DNA of 64,000 bases from positions 3,479,202 through 3,543,201 of the forward strand of contig JACTAT010000006.1 of assembly GCA_014526335.1 (NCBI GenBank), written 5' to 3'. Below, piece after piece: positions 51,401-63,326 of this stretch. The notes under the pieces are model-generated. The model saw only the letters and a program-made list of their open reading frames with translations. It had not been told where the DNA came from and searched no databases. The translations under genes were made by a program, and so were the position numbers. Positions within the stretch are counted from its first letter, which is position 1; every line of letters begins with the position of its first letter. The stretch comes from Chrysaora quinquecirrha (taxonomy: Eukaryota; Cnidaria; Scyphozoa; Semaeostomeae; Pelagiidae).

Positions 51401-53628
51401 GTTAGATAAATATTTTTGATGAAAAAGGGAGTTTTCAAAACCCCTTTTTTTCGCCGATTTTTGGCCATTTTGTAAGGCTATAGATTTGCCTTTTTGGCGA
51501 TTTTTGGGGGGAAATGTTGTCACTCAAATTAGCCCGAAATCGATAGAAATACACCTTATTATCCTCTTAGAGGCTATTTATTGGATGTTTAGGAGGGTTA
51601 GATAAATATTTTTGATGAAGAAAGAGAGTTTTCAAATCCCCTGATTTTAGCCGATTTTTGGTCATTTTGTAAGGCTATAGACTTGCCTTTTTGGCGATTT
51701 TTGGGGGGAAATGTTTTCACTCAAATTAGCCCCAAATCGATAGAAATACACCTTATTATCCTCCTAGAGGCTATTTATCGGATGTTTAGGTGGGTTAGAT
51801 AAATATTTTGAAGCAAAAGGAGTTTTCAAAACCCTGATTTTAGCCGATTTTTGGTCATTTTGTAAGGCTATAGACTTGCCTTTTTGGCGATTTTTGGGGG
51901 GAAATGTTTTCACTCAAATTAGCCCGAAATCGATAGAAATACACCTTATTATCCTCCTAGAGGCTATTTATTGGATGTTTAGGAGGGTTAGATAAATATT
52001 TTTGATGAAAAAGGAGTTTTCAAAACCAATGATTTTGGCAGATTTTGGCCATTTCGTAAGGCTATAGACTTGCCTTTTGGCGATTTTTGGGGAAATGTTT
52101 TCACTCAAATTAGCCACAAATCGATAGAAATACTCCTTATTATCCTCCTAGAGGCTATTTATCGGATGTTTAGGAGGGTTAGATAAATATTTTTGAAGAA
52201 AAAGGGAGTTTTCAAAACCCCTGATTTTGGCCGATTTTTGGTCATTTTGTAAGGCTATAGACTTGCCTTTTTGGCGATTTTTGGGGGGAAATGTTTTGAC
52301 TCAAATTAGCCCCAAATCGATAGAAATACACCTTATTATCCTCCTAGAGGCTAATTATTGGATGTTAAGGAGGGTTAGATAAATATTTTTGAAGAAAATA
52401 GGGAGTTTTTAAAACCCCTGATTTTGGCCGATTTTTGGCCATTTTGTAAGGCTATAGCCTTGCCTTTCTGGCGATTTTTGGGGGGAAATGTTGTCTCTCA
52501 AATTAGCCCCAAATCGATAGAAATACACCTTATTATCCTCCTAGAGGCTAATTATTGGATGTTAAGGAGGGTTAGATAATTATTTTTGAAGAAAAAAGGG
52601 AGTTTTTAAAACCCTTGATTTTGGCCGATCTTTTGCCATTTTGTAAGGCTATAGACTTGCCTTTTTGGCGATTTTTGGGGGGAAATGTTTTCACTCAAAT
52701 TAGCCCCAAATTGATAGAAATACACCTAATTATACTCCTAGAGGCTATTCTGGGGATATTTTGGAAGGTTAAATAAATAATTTTGATGCAAAAATGGAGT
52801 TGTTAAAACACCTGATTTTGGCCATTTTGTAAGGCTATAGACTTGCCTTTTGGCGATTTTTAGGGGGAAATGTCTTCACTCAAATTAGCCTCGTTTTGAT
52901 AGAAATACAGCTTATTATCCTCCTAGAGTCAATTTAAGGGATGTTTAGGAGGGTTAAATGAATACTTCTGAAGAAAAAAGGGAGTTTTCAAAACCTCTGA
53001 TTTTGGCCGATTTTTGGCCATTTTGTAAGGCTATAGACTTGCCTTTTTGGCGATTTTTGGGGGGAAATGTCTTCACTCAAATTAGCCTCGTTTTGATAGA
53101 AATACAGCTTATTATCCGCCTAGAGTCTATTTAGGGGATGTTTTTAGAGGGTTAGATAAATATTTTTGATGAAAAAAGGGAGTTTTCAAAACCCCTGATT
53201 TCGGCCGATTTTTGGCCATTTTGTAAGGTTATAGACTTGCCTTTTTGGCAATTTTTGGGGGGAAATGTTTTCACTCAAATTAACCCCAAATCGATAGAAA
53301 TACACCTAATTATACTCCTAGAGGCTATTTATTGGATGTTTAGGAGGGTTAGATAAATATTTTTGAAGAAAAAAGAGAGTTTTCAAAACCCCTGATATTG
53401 GCCGATTTTTGGCCATTTTGTAAGGCTATAGACTTGCCTTTTTGGCGATTTTGGGGAAATGTTTTCACTCAAATTAGCCCTATATTGATAGAAAAACACC
53501 TTATTATCCTCCTAGAGTCAATTTAAGGGATGTTTAGGAGGGTTAAATAAATATTTTTGAAGAACAAAGGGAGTTTTCAAAACCCCTGATTTTGGCCGAT
53601 TTTTGGCCATTTTGTAAGGCTATAGACT

Positions 53629-54121
53629 TGTTAAGCGACAGGTTTTGCTTGTTTGTGTTCATGATGTTTGTAAACTTGTTTTTCTTGTTTTTTCATTCAG
53701 TTTGTTTATTATCACCTTGTCAACTGTATTCTATGTCCTATTGTCATTTCATTTGGTCATCATCATCTTGCTATTGTCATAATCCCAGTTGCGTCATTAG
53801 GTGTGTCTTCAGTGTGTTTTCAATTGTTGTCATCTTGGTTACCCTCAGTCGTGTTTTTGCTGTTGTCGATTCAAGTTGTGTCCTGGAGTTGTGCCGAGTT
53901 TTCCGCTGAATTTTCTAGCGAATTTGCTGTGTCTGTCAGAAGCTTTAGAGATCGAAGTTTGTTAAATAAGAACGCTGGATTTTATCAAGTTGATTAGTCT
54001 TTTTACCGTTTACGTTGATTTATACATTTATACATAAGAGTGATTCATTTTATTTACACGAGGACAAAATTATTGGTTGAATCCTTGTTCATCTTAATCT
54101 GTAAAACACGCTAGTTTTACA
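53629..54121. mobile_element. Solo-LTR-like insertion in satellite, copy 1
   Basis: 493 bp interrupt a monomer. It begins TGTTAAGCGACAGG and ends CTAGTTTTACA (TGT...ACA) and is flanked by GACT at 53625-53628 and 54122-54125, so removing it restores the satellite word TATAGACTTGCC. No coding capacity. TG...CA ends and a 4-bp duplication fit a solo LTR of a Ty3/gypsy-like or related element; no internal region exists to confirm this. Confidence 0.75.
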
Positions 54122-57100
54122 GACTTGCCTTTTTGGCGATTTTTGGGGGGAAATGTCTTCACTCAAATTAGTCCCAAATCGATAGAAACACACCTTATTA
54201 TCCTCCTAGAGGCTATTCATTGGATGTTTAGGAGGGTTAAATAAATATTTTTGATCAAAAAGGGAGTTTTCAAAACCACTTATTTTGGCCGATTTTTTGC
54301 CATTTTGTAAGGCTATAGACTTGCCTTTTTGGCGATTTTTGGGGGGAAATGTTTTCACTCAAATTAGCCCCAAATCGATAGAAATACACTTTATTATCCT
54401 CCTAGAGGCTATTTATCGGATGTTTAGGACGCTTAGATAAATATTTTTGACGAAAAAAGGGAGCTTTCAAAACCCCTGATTCTGGCCAATTTTTTGCCAT
54501 TTTGTAAGGCTATAGACTTGCCTTTTTGGCGATTTTTGGGGGGAAATAATTTCACTCAAATTTCCCCCAAATGGAAAGAAATACACCTTATTATCCTCCA
54601 AGAGGCTACTTATTGGATGTTTTGGAGGGTTAGATAAATATTTTTGATCAAAAAGGGAGTTTTCAAAACCACTTATTTTGGCCGATTTTTTGCCATTTTG
54701 TAAGGCTATAGACTTGCCTTTTTGGCGATTTTTGGGGGGAAATGTTTTCACTCAAATTAGCCCCAAATCGATAGAAATACACTTTATTATCCTCCTAGAG
54801 GCTATTTATCGGATGTTTAGGACGCTTAGATAAATATTTTTGATGAAAAAGGGAGTTTTCAAAACCCCTTATTTGGCCGATTTTTGGCCATTTTGTAAGG
54901 CTATAGACTTGCCTTTTTGGCGATTTTTGGGGGGAAATAATTTCACTCAAATTAGCTCCAAATGGATAGAAATACATTTTATTGTCCTCTTAGAGGCTAT
55001 TTATCGGATGTTTAGGAGGGTTAGATAAATATTTTTGAAGAAAAAAGGGAGTTTTCAAAACCCCTGATTTGGCCGATTTTTTGCCATTTTGTAAGGCTAT
55101 AGACTTGCCTTTTTGGCGATTTTTGGGGGGAAATGTTTTCACTCAAATTAGCCCCAAATCGATAGAAATACACTTTATTATCCTCCTAGAGGCTATTTAT
55201 CGGATGTTCTGGACGCTTAGATAAATATTTTTGATGAAAAAGGGAGTTTTCAAAACCCCTTATTTTGGCCGATTTTTGGCCATTTTGTAAGGCTATAGAC
55301 TTGCCTTCTGGCGATTTTTGGGGGGAAATGTTTTCACTCAAATTAGCCCCAAATGGATAGAAATACATTTTATTGTCCTCTTAGAGGCTATTTATCGGAT
55401 GTTTAGGAGGGTTAGATAAATATTTTTGAATAAAAAAGGGAGTTTTCAAAACCCCTGATTTTGGCCAATTTTTTGCCATTTTGTAAGGCTATAGACTTAC
55501 CTTTTTGGCGATTTTTGGGGGGAAATGTTTTCACTCAAATTAGCCCCAAATCGATAGAAATACACCTTATTATCCTCCAAGAGGCTATTTATTGGATGTT
55601 TAGGAGGGTTAGATAAATATTTTTGATGAAAAAGGAGTTTTCAAAACCCCTTATTTTGGCCGATTTTTGGCCATTTTGTAAGGCTATAGACTTGCCATTT
55701 TGGTGATTTTTGGGGGGAAATGTTTTCACTCAAATTACCCCCAAATCGATAGAAATACACCTTATTATCCTCCAAGAGGCTATTTATTGGATGTTTAGGA
55801 GGGTTAGATAAATATTTTTGATGAAAAAGGGAGTTTTCAAAACCCCTTATTTTCGCCGATTTTTGGCCATTTTGTAAGGCTATAGACTTGCCTTTTTGGC
55901 GATTTTTCGGGGGAAATGTTTTCACTCAAATTAGCCCCAAATCGATAGAAATACACCTTATTATCCTCCTAGAGGCTATTTATCGGATGTTTAGGAGGGT
56001 TAGATAAATATTTTTGAAGCAAAAAGGGAGTTTTCAAAACCCCTGATTTTAGCCAATTTTTGGTCATTTTGTAAGGCTATAGACTTGCCTTGTTGGCGAT
56101 TTTTGGGGGGAAATGTTTTCACTCAAATTACCCCCAAATCGATAGAAATACACCTTATTATCCTCCTAGAGGCTATTTATCGGATGTTTAGGTGGGTTAG
56201 ATAAATATTTTGAAGAAAAAGGAGTTTTCAAAACCCCTGATTTTAGCCAATTTTGGTCATTTTGTAAGGCTATAGACTTGCCTTTTGGCGATTTTTGGGG
56301 AAATGTTTTCACTCAAATTAGCCCCAAATCGATAGAAATACACCTTATTATCCTCCCAGAGGCTATTTATTGGATGTTTATTAGATAAATATTTTGATGG
56401 TTTTCAAAACCCTGATTTTGTTTTTGGCCAAAGGCTATAGACTTGCCTTTTGGCGATTTTTGGGGAAATGTTTTCACTCAAATTAGCCCGAAATCGATAG
56501 AAATACACCTTATTATCCTCCTAGAGGCTATTTATTGGATGTTTAGGAGGGTTAGATAAATATTTTTGATGAAAAAAGGGAGTTTTCAAAACCCCTGATT
56601 TTGGCCGATTTTTGGCCATTTTGTAAGGCTATAGACTTGCCTTTTGGCGATTTTGGGGAAATGTTTTCACTGTTTAGGTGGGTTAGATAAATATTTTTGA
56701 TGAAAAAGGAGTTTTCAAAACCCTGATTTTAGCCGATTTTGGTCATTTTGTAAGGCTATAGACTTGCCTTTTTGGCGATTTTTTGGGGGAAATGTTTTCA
56801 CTCAAATTAGCCCCAAATCGATAGAAATACACCTTATTATCCTCCTAGAGGCTATTTATTGGATGTTTAGGAGGGTTAGATAAATATTTTTGATGAAAAA
56901 AGGGAGTTTTCAAAACCCCTGATTTTGGCAGATTTTTGGCCATTTTGTAAGGCTATAGACTTGCCTTTTTGGCGATTTTTGGGGGGAAATGTTTTCACTC
57001 AAATTAGCCACAAATCGATAGAAATACTCCTTATTATCCTCCTAGAGGCTATTTATCGGATGTTTAGGAGGGTTAGATAAATATTTTTGAAGAAAAAAGG

Positions 57101-60100
57101 AAGTTTTCAAAACCCCTGATTTGGCCGATTTTTTGCCATTTTGTAAGGCTATAGACTTGCCTTTTTGGCGATTTTTGGGGGGAAATGTTTTCACTCAAAT
57201 TAGCCCCAAATCGATAGAAATACACTTTATTATCCTCCTAGAGGCTATTTATCGGATGTTCTGGACGCTTAGATAAATATTTTTGATGAAAAAGGGAGTT
57301 TTCAAAACCCCTTATTTTGGCCGATTTTTGGCCATTTTGTAAGGCTATAGACTTGCCTTCTGGCGATTTTTGGGGGGAAATGTTTTCACTCAAATTAGCC
57401 CCAAATGGATAGAAATACATTTTATTGTCCTCTTAGAGGCTATTTATCGGATGTTTAGGAGGGTTAGATAAATATTTTTGAATAAAAAAGGGAGTTTTCA
57501 AAACCCCTGATTTTGGCCAATTTTTTGCCATTTTGTAAGGCTATAGACTTACCTTTTTGGCGATTTTTGGGGGGAAATGTTTTCACTCAAATTAGCCCCA
57601 AATCGATAGAAATACACCTTATTATCCTCCAAGAGGCTATTTATTGGATGTTTAGGAGGGTTAGATAAATATTTTTGATGAAAAAGGAGTTTTCAAAACC
57701 CTTTTTTCGCCGATTTTGGCCATTTTGTAAGGCTATAGATTTGCCTTTTTGGCGATTTTTGGGGGGAAATGTTGTCACTCAAATTAGCCCGAAATCGATA
57801 GAAATACACCTTATTATCCTCTTAGAGGCTATTTATTGGATGTTTAGGAGGGTTAGATAAATATTTTTGATGAAGAAAGAGAGTTTTCAAATCCCCTGAT
57901 TTTAGCCGATTTTTGGTCATTTTGTAAGGCTATAGACTTGCCTTTTTGGCGATTTTTGGGGGGAAATGTTTTCACTCAAATTAGCCCCAAATCGATAGAA
58001 ATACACCTTATTATCCTCCTAGAGGCTATTTATCGGATGTTTAGGTGGGTTAGATAAATATTTTTGAAGCAAAAAGGGAGTTTTCAAAACCCCTGATTTT
58101 AGCCAATTTTTGGTCATTTTGTAAGGCTATAGACTTGCCTTTTTGGCGATTTTTGGGGGGAAATGTTTTCACTCAAATTACCCCCAAATCGATAGAAATA
58201 CACCTTATTATCCTCCTAGAGGCTATTTATCGGATGTTTAGGTGGGTTAGATAAATATTTTTGAAGCAAAAAGGGAGTTTTCAAAACCCCTGATTTTAGC
58301 CAATTTTTGGTCATTTTGTAAGGCTATAGACTTGCCTTTTTGGCGATTTTTTGGGGGAAATGTTTTCACTCAAATTAGCCCCAAATCGATAGAAATACAC
58401 CTTATTATCCTCCTAGAGGCTATTTATTGGATGTTTAGGAGGGTTAGATAAATATTTTTGATGAAAAAAGGGAGTTTTCAAAACCAATGATTTTGGCAGA
58501 TTTTTGGCCATTTCGTAAGGCTATAGACTTGCCTTTTTGGCGATTTTTGGGAGGAAATGTTTTCACTCAAATTAGCCACAAATCGATAGAAATACTCCTT
58601 ATTATCCTCCTAGAGGCTATTTATCGGATGTTTAGGAGGGTTAGATAAATATTTTTGAAGAAAAAAGGGAGTTTTCAAAACCCCTGATTTTGGCCGATTT
58701 TTGGTCATTTTGTAAGGCTATAGACTTGCCTTTTTTGCAATTTTTGGGGGGAAATGTTTTCACTCAAATTAGCCCCAAATCGATAGAAATACACCTTATC
58801 ATCCTCCTAGAGGCTATTTATTGGATGTTTAGGTGGGTAAGATAAATATTTTTGAAGAAAAAAGGGAGTTTTCAAAACCCCTGATTTTGGCCAATTTATT
58901 GCCATTTTGTAAGGCTATAGACTTGCCTTTTTGGCGATTTTTGGGGGGAAATGTTTTGACTCAAATTAGCCCCAAATCGATAGAAATACACCTTATTATC
59001 CTCCTAGAGGCTAATTATTGGATGTTAAGGAGGGTTAGATAAATATTTTTGAAGAAAATAGGGAGTTTTTAAAACCCCTGATTTTGGCCGATTTTTGGCC
59101 ATTTTGTAAGGCTATAGCCTTGCCTTTCTGGCGATTTTTGGGGGGAAATGTTGTCTCTCAAATTAGCCCCAAATCGATAGAAATACACCTTATTATCCTC
59201 CTAGAGGCTAATTATTGGATGTTAAGGAGGGTTAGATAATTATTTTTGAAGAAAAAAGGGAGTTTTTAAAACCCTTGATTTTGGCCGATCTTTTGCCATT
59301 TTGTAAGGCTATAGACTTGCCTTTTTGGCGATTTTTGGGGGGAAATGTTTTCACTCAAATTAGCCCCAAATTGATAGAAATACACCTAATTATACTCCTA
59401 GAGGCTATTTATTGGATGTTTAGGAGGGTTAGATAAATATTTTTGAAGAAAAAAGAGAGTTTTCAAAACCCCTGATATTGGCCGATTTTTGGCCATTTTG
59501 TAAGGCTATAGACTTGCCTTTTTGGCAATTTCTGGGGAAATTTGTTCACTCGAATTAGCCCCAAATCGATAGAAATACACCTTATTATCCTCGTAGAGGC
59601 TATTCTGGGGATATTTTGGAAGGTTAAATAAATAATTTTGATGCAAAAATGGAGTTGTTAAAACACCTGATTTTGGCCATTTTGTAAGGCTATAGACTTG
59701 CCTTTTGGCGATTTTTAGGGGGAAATGTCTTCACTCAAATTAGCCTCGTTTTGATAGAAATACAGCTTATTATCCTCCTAGAGTCAATTTAAGGGATGTT
59801 TAGGAGGGTTAAATGAATACTTCTGAAGAAAAAAGGGAGTTTTCAAAACCTCTGATTTTGGCCGATTTTTGGCCATTTTGTAAGGCTATAGACTTGCCTT
59901 TTTGGCGATTTTTGGGGGGAAATGTCTTCACTCAAATTAGCCTCGTTTTGATAGAAATACAGCTTATTATCCGCCTAGAGTCTATTTAGGGATGTTTTAG
60001 AGGGTTAGATAAATATTTTGATGAAAAAGGAGTTTTCAAAACCCTGATTTCGGCCGATTTTTGGCCATTTTGTAAGGTTATAGACTTGCCTTTTGGCAAT

Positions 60101-60467
60101 TTTGGGGAAATGTTTTCACTCAAATTAACCCCAAATCGATAGAAATACACCTAATTATACTCCTAGAGGCTATTTATTGGATGTTTAGGAGGGTTAGATA
60201 AATATTTTGAAGAAAAAGAGAGTTTTCAAAACCCTGATATTGGCCGATTTTTGGCCATTTTGTAAGGCTATAGACTTGCCTTTTGGCGATTTTAGGGGAA
60301 ATGTTTTCACTCAAATTAGCCCTATATTGATAGAAAAACACCTTATTATCCTCCTAGAGTCAATTTAAGGGATGTTTAGGAGGGTTAAATAAATATTTTG
60401 AAGAACAAAGGAGTTTTCAAAACCCCTGATTTTGGCCGATTTTGGCCATTTTGTAAGGCTATAGACT

Positions 60468-60960
60468 TGTTAAGCGACAGGTTTTGCTTGTTTGTGTTCA
60501 TGATGTTTGTAAACTTGTTTTTCTTGTTTTTTCATTCAGTTTGTTTATTATCACCTTGTCAACTGTATTCTATGTCCTATTGTCATTTCATTTGGTCATC
60601 ATCATCTTGCTATTGTCATAATCCCAGTTGCGTCATTAGGTGTGTCTTCAGTGTGTTTTCAATTGTTGTCATCTTGGTTACCCTCAGTCGTGTTTTTGCT
60701 GTTGTCGATTCAAGTTGTGTCCTGGAGTTGTGCCGAGTTTTCCGCTGAATTTTCTAGCGAATTTGCTGTGTCTGTCAGAAGCTTTAGAGATCGAAGTTTG
60801 TTAAATAAGAACGCTGGATTTTATCAAGTTGATTAGTCTTTTTACCGTTTACGTTGATTTATACATTTATACATAAGAGTGATTCATTTTATTTACACGA
60901 GGACAAAATTATTGGTTGAATCCTTGTTCATCTTAATCTGTAAAACACGCTAGTTTTACA
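60468..60960. mobile_element. Solo-LTR-like insertion in satellite, copy 2
   Basis: Same length (493 bp), ends, junction and GACT flanks (60464-60467, 60961-60964) as copy 1, and apparently identical in sequence. It arose by duplication of the block, not by a second insertion. Confidence 0.75.
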
Positions 60961-62790
60961 GACTTGCCTTTTTGGCGATTTTTGGGGGGAAATGTCTTCA
61001 CTCAAATTAGTCCCAAATCGATAGAAACACACCTTATTATCCTCCTAGAGGCTATTCATTGGATGTTTAGGAGGGTTAAATAAATATTTTAGAAGAAAAA
61101 AAGGAGCTTTCAAAACCCCTAATTTTTGTCGATTTTTGGCCTTTTGTAAGGCTATAGACTTGCCTTTTTGGCGATTTCTGGGGAAATTTGTTCACTCGAA
61201 TTAGCCCCAAATCGATAGAAATACACATTATTATCCTCGTAGAGGCTATTCTGGGGATATTTTTGAAGGTTAAATAAATAATTTTGATGCAAAAAGGGAG
61301 TTGTTAAAACACCTTATTCTGGCTATTTTGTAAGGCTATAGACTTGCCTTTTGGCGATTTTTTGGGGGGAAAGGTATTCACTCAAATTAGCCTCAGTTTG
61401 AGAGAGATACACTTTATTATCCTCGTAGAGGCTATTTAGGGGATGTTTAGGAGGGTGAAATAAATACTATTGAAAAAAGGAAGTTTTTAAAACCCCTGAT
61501 TTTAGCCGATTTTTGGTCATTTTGTAAGGCTATAGACTTGCCTTTTTGGTGATTTTTGTGGGGAAATGTTTTCACTCAAATTAGCCCCAAATCGATAGAA
61601 ATACACCTGATTATCCTCCTAGAGGCTATTTATTGGATGTTTAGGAGGGTTAGATAAATATTTTTGATGAAAAAAGGGAGTTTTCAAAACCCCTGATTTT
61701 GGCCGATTTTTGGTCATTTTGTAAGGCTATAGACTTGCCTTTTTGGCGATTTTTGGGGGGAAATGTTTTCACTCAAATTAGCCACAAATCGATAGAAATA
61801 CACCTTATTATCCTCCTAGAGGCTATTTATTGGATGTTTAGGAGGGTTAGATAAATATTTTTGATGAAAAAAGGGAGTTTTCAAAACCCCTGATTTTGGC
61901 CGATTTTGGTCATTTTGTAAGGCTATAGACTTGCCTTTTTGGCGATTTTTGGGGGGAAATGTTTTCACTCAAATTAGCCACAAATCGATAGAAATACACC
62001 TTATTATCCTCCTAGAGGCTATTTATTGGATGTTTAGGAAGGTTAAATAAATATTTTTGAAGAAAAGAGGGAGTTTTCAAATCCCCTGATTTTGGCCGAT
62101 TTTAGGCCATTTTGTAAGGCTATAGACTTGCCTTTTTGGCGATTTTTAGGGGAAATGTTTTCACTCAAATTAGCCCCAATTTGATAGAAATACACCTTAT
62201 TACCCACCTAGAGTCTATATAAGGGATGTTTAGGAGGGCTAAATAACTATTTTTGAAGAAAAATAAGAGTTTTTAAAACACCAGATTTTGGCCGTTTTTT
62301 TGCCATTTTGTAAGGCTATAGACTTGCCCTTTTGACGATTTTTGGGGAAATGTTTTCACTCAAACTAGCCTCATTTTGATAGAAATACACCTTATTATCC
62401 TCCTAGAGGCTATTTATGGGATGTTTAGGACGGTTAAATAAATATTTTGGGAGGAAAAAAGGTCGTTTTTAAAATATCTGATTTTGGCTAATTTTTGGCC
62501 ATTTTGTAAGGGTATAGACTTGCCTTTTTTGGCGATTTTTTAGGGGAAATGTTTTATTCAAATTAGCCCCAATTTGATAGAAAAACACCTCATTTACCAC
62601 CTAGAGGCTTACAGGGGATATTAGGAAGGTTTACTTATTATTTTTATGAAAAAAGGGAGTTTTCAAAAGTCTAGATGTTTTCCGATTTTTGGCCCATTTG
62701 GAAGAAAAGACTTGCCCTTATGGCAATTTTTTGAGGAAAATTTTTTCTTCCAAACTGGACCTATTTCGATAAAAAATATCGTATTGGCTT

Positions 62791-62925
62791 AGGGCGAGGA
62801 AGATACATCATTGACATACATTCGCTGCAGTTGTTTTTAAATACTGTGACACATCAAAACAGGCGACAGTCGCGAGATTTTGTCCATTTTCACTTTGCAG
62901 CTGCGTAGCTGTCTTTATATTTGTT
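62791..62925. other. Spacer between satellite and minisatellite
   Basis: Unique-looking DNA; nothing recognised. Confidence 0.4.
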
Positions 62926-63326
62926 GCCTGAGAAGTTAGGTCTAAGAATTTAGGCTTGAGAAGTTACGCCTGAAAACATAGGCCTGCGAAGTTGTGCTGG
63001 AGACTTTGGTCCTGAGACGTTAGCCCTGCGCAGTTGTGCTGGAGAAGTCAGGCCTGAGAAGTTAGGTCCGAGACATGAGCCCTGGGCGTGCGAAGTTGTG
63101 CCTGAGACGTTAGTCCTGAGACGTTAGTCACGAGGAGTTAGGCCTGAGAAGTTAGGGCTGAGAAGTTAGGTCCGAGACATAAGCCCTGGGCGTGCGAAGC
63201 TGTGCTTGAGACGTTAGTCCTGAGACGTTAGTCACAAGCAGTTAGGCCTGAGAAGTTAGGGCTGAGAAGTTAGGCCTGAGAAGTAAGGCCTTGGAAGTTT
63301 TGCTAGAGAGGTGTTGTCCTAGCACT
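62926..63326 (+). repeat. 14-bp minisatellite (GCCTGAGAAGTTAG)
   Basis: About 28 consecutive 14-bp units, very regular. A 20-bp variant (CCCTGGGCGTGCGAAGTTGT) occurs at 63080 and 63184, exactly 104 bp apart (20 + 6 x 14), showing a 7-unit higher-order duplication. Confidence 0.93.

Larger units (their letters stand above)
47520..61085 (+). repeat. Tandem duplication of a block of about 7 kb within the satellite
   Basis: 47520-54245 matches about 54830-61085 in monomer order. Examples: the same variant monomers at 47532 and 54840, 47878 and 55186 (offset 7308); 50979 and 57238 (6259); 52261 and 58921 (6660); the LTR-like inserts (6839). Offsets change because monomers were gained or lost in one copy. 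Confidence 0.8.
39735..62790 (+). repeat. Satellite array, about 117 monomers of about 196 bp
   Basis: GTAAGGCTATAGACTTGCC recurs about every 196 bp across 23 kb (for example 41111 and 41307). A monomer runs: CCGATTTTTGGCCATTTTGT, AAGGCTATAGACTTGCC, TTTTTGGCGATTTTTGGGGG, GAAATGTTTTCACTCAAATT, AGCCCCAAATCGATAGAAAT, ACACCTTATTATCCTCC, TAGAGGCTATTTATTGGATG, TTTAGGAGGGTTAGATAAAT, ATTTTTGA..., AGTTTTCAAAACCCCTGATT. The unit is not a multiple of 3, so frames shift each monomer and no long protein is possible. Edge monomers (39735-41000, 61100-62790) are most diverged, as expected from unequal exchange. Centromeric or other role unknown. Confidence 0.97.

Noticed and set aside
53592..53909. 105-codon cysteine-rich frame in the satellite insert, repeated at 60398-60748
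   Set aside because: It crosses the junction between satellite and LTR-like insert, so it cannot be an ancestral gene; composition is T-rich noise.
39735..62790. Many open frames of 60-116 codons on both strands in the satellite, with similar proteins
   Set aside because: They are by-products of a 196-bp unit that is not a multiple of 3; each ends within one or two monomers and none has gene features.
39735..62790. CRISPR array because of regular repeats
   Set aside because: The whole 196-bp unit repeats with no unique spacers, no cas genes are present, and the DNA is eukaryotic.
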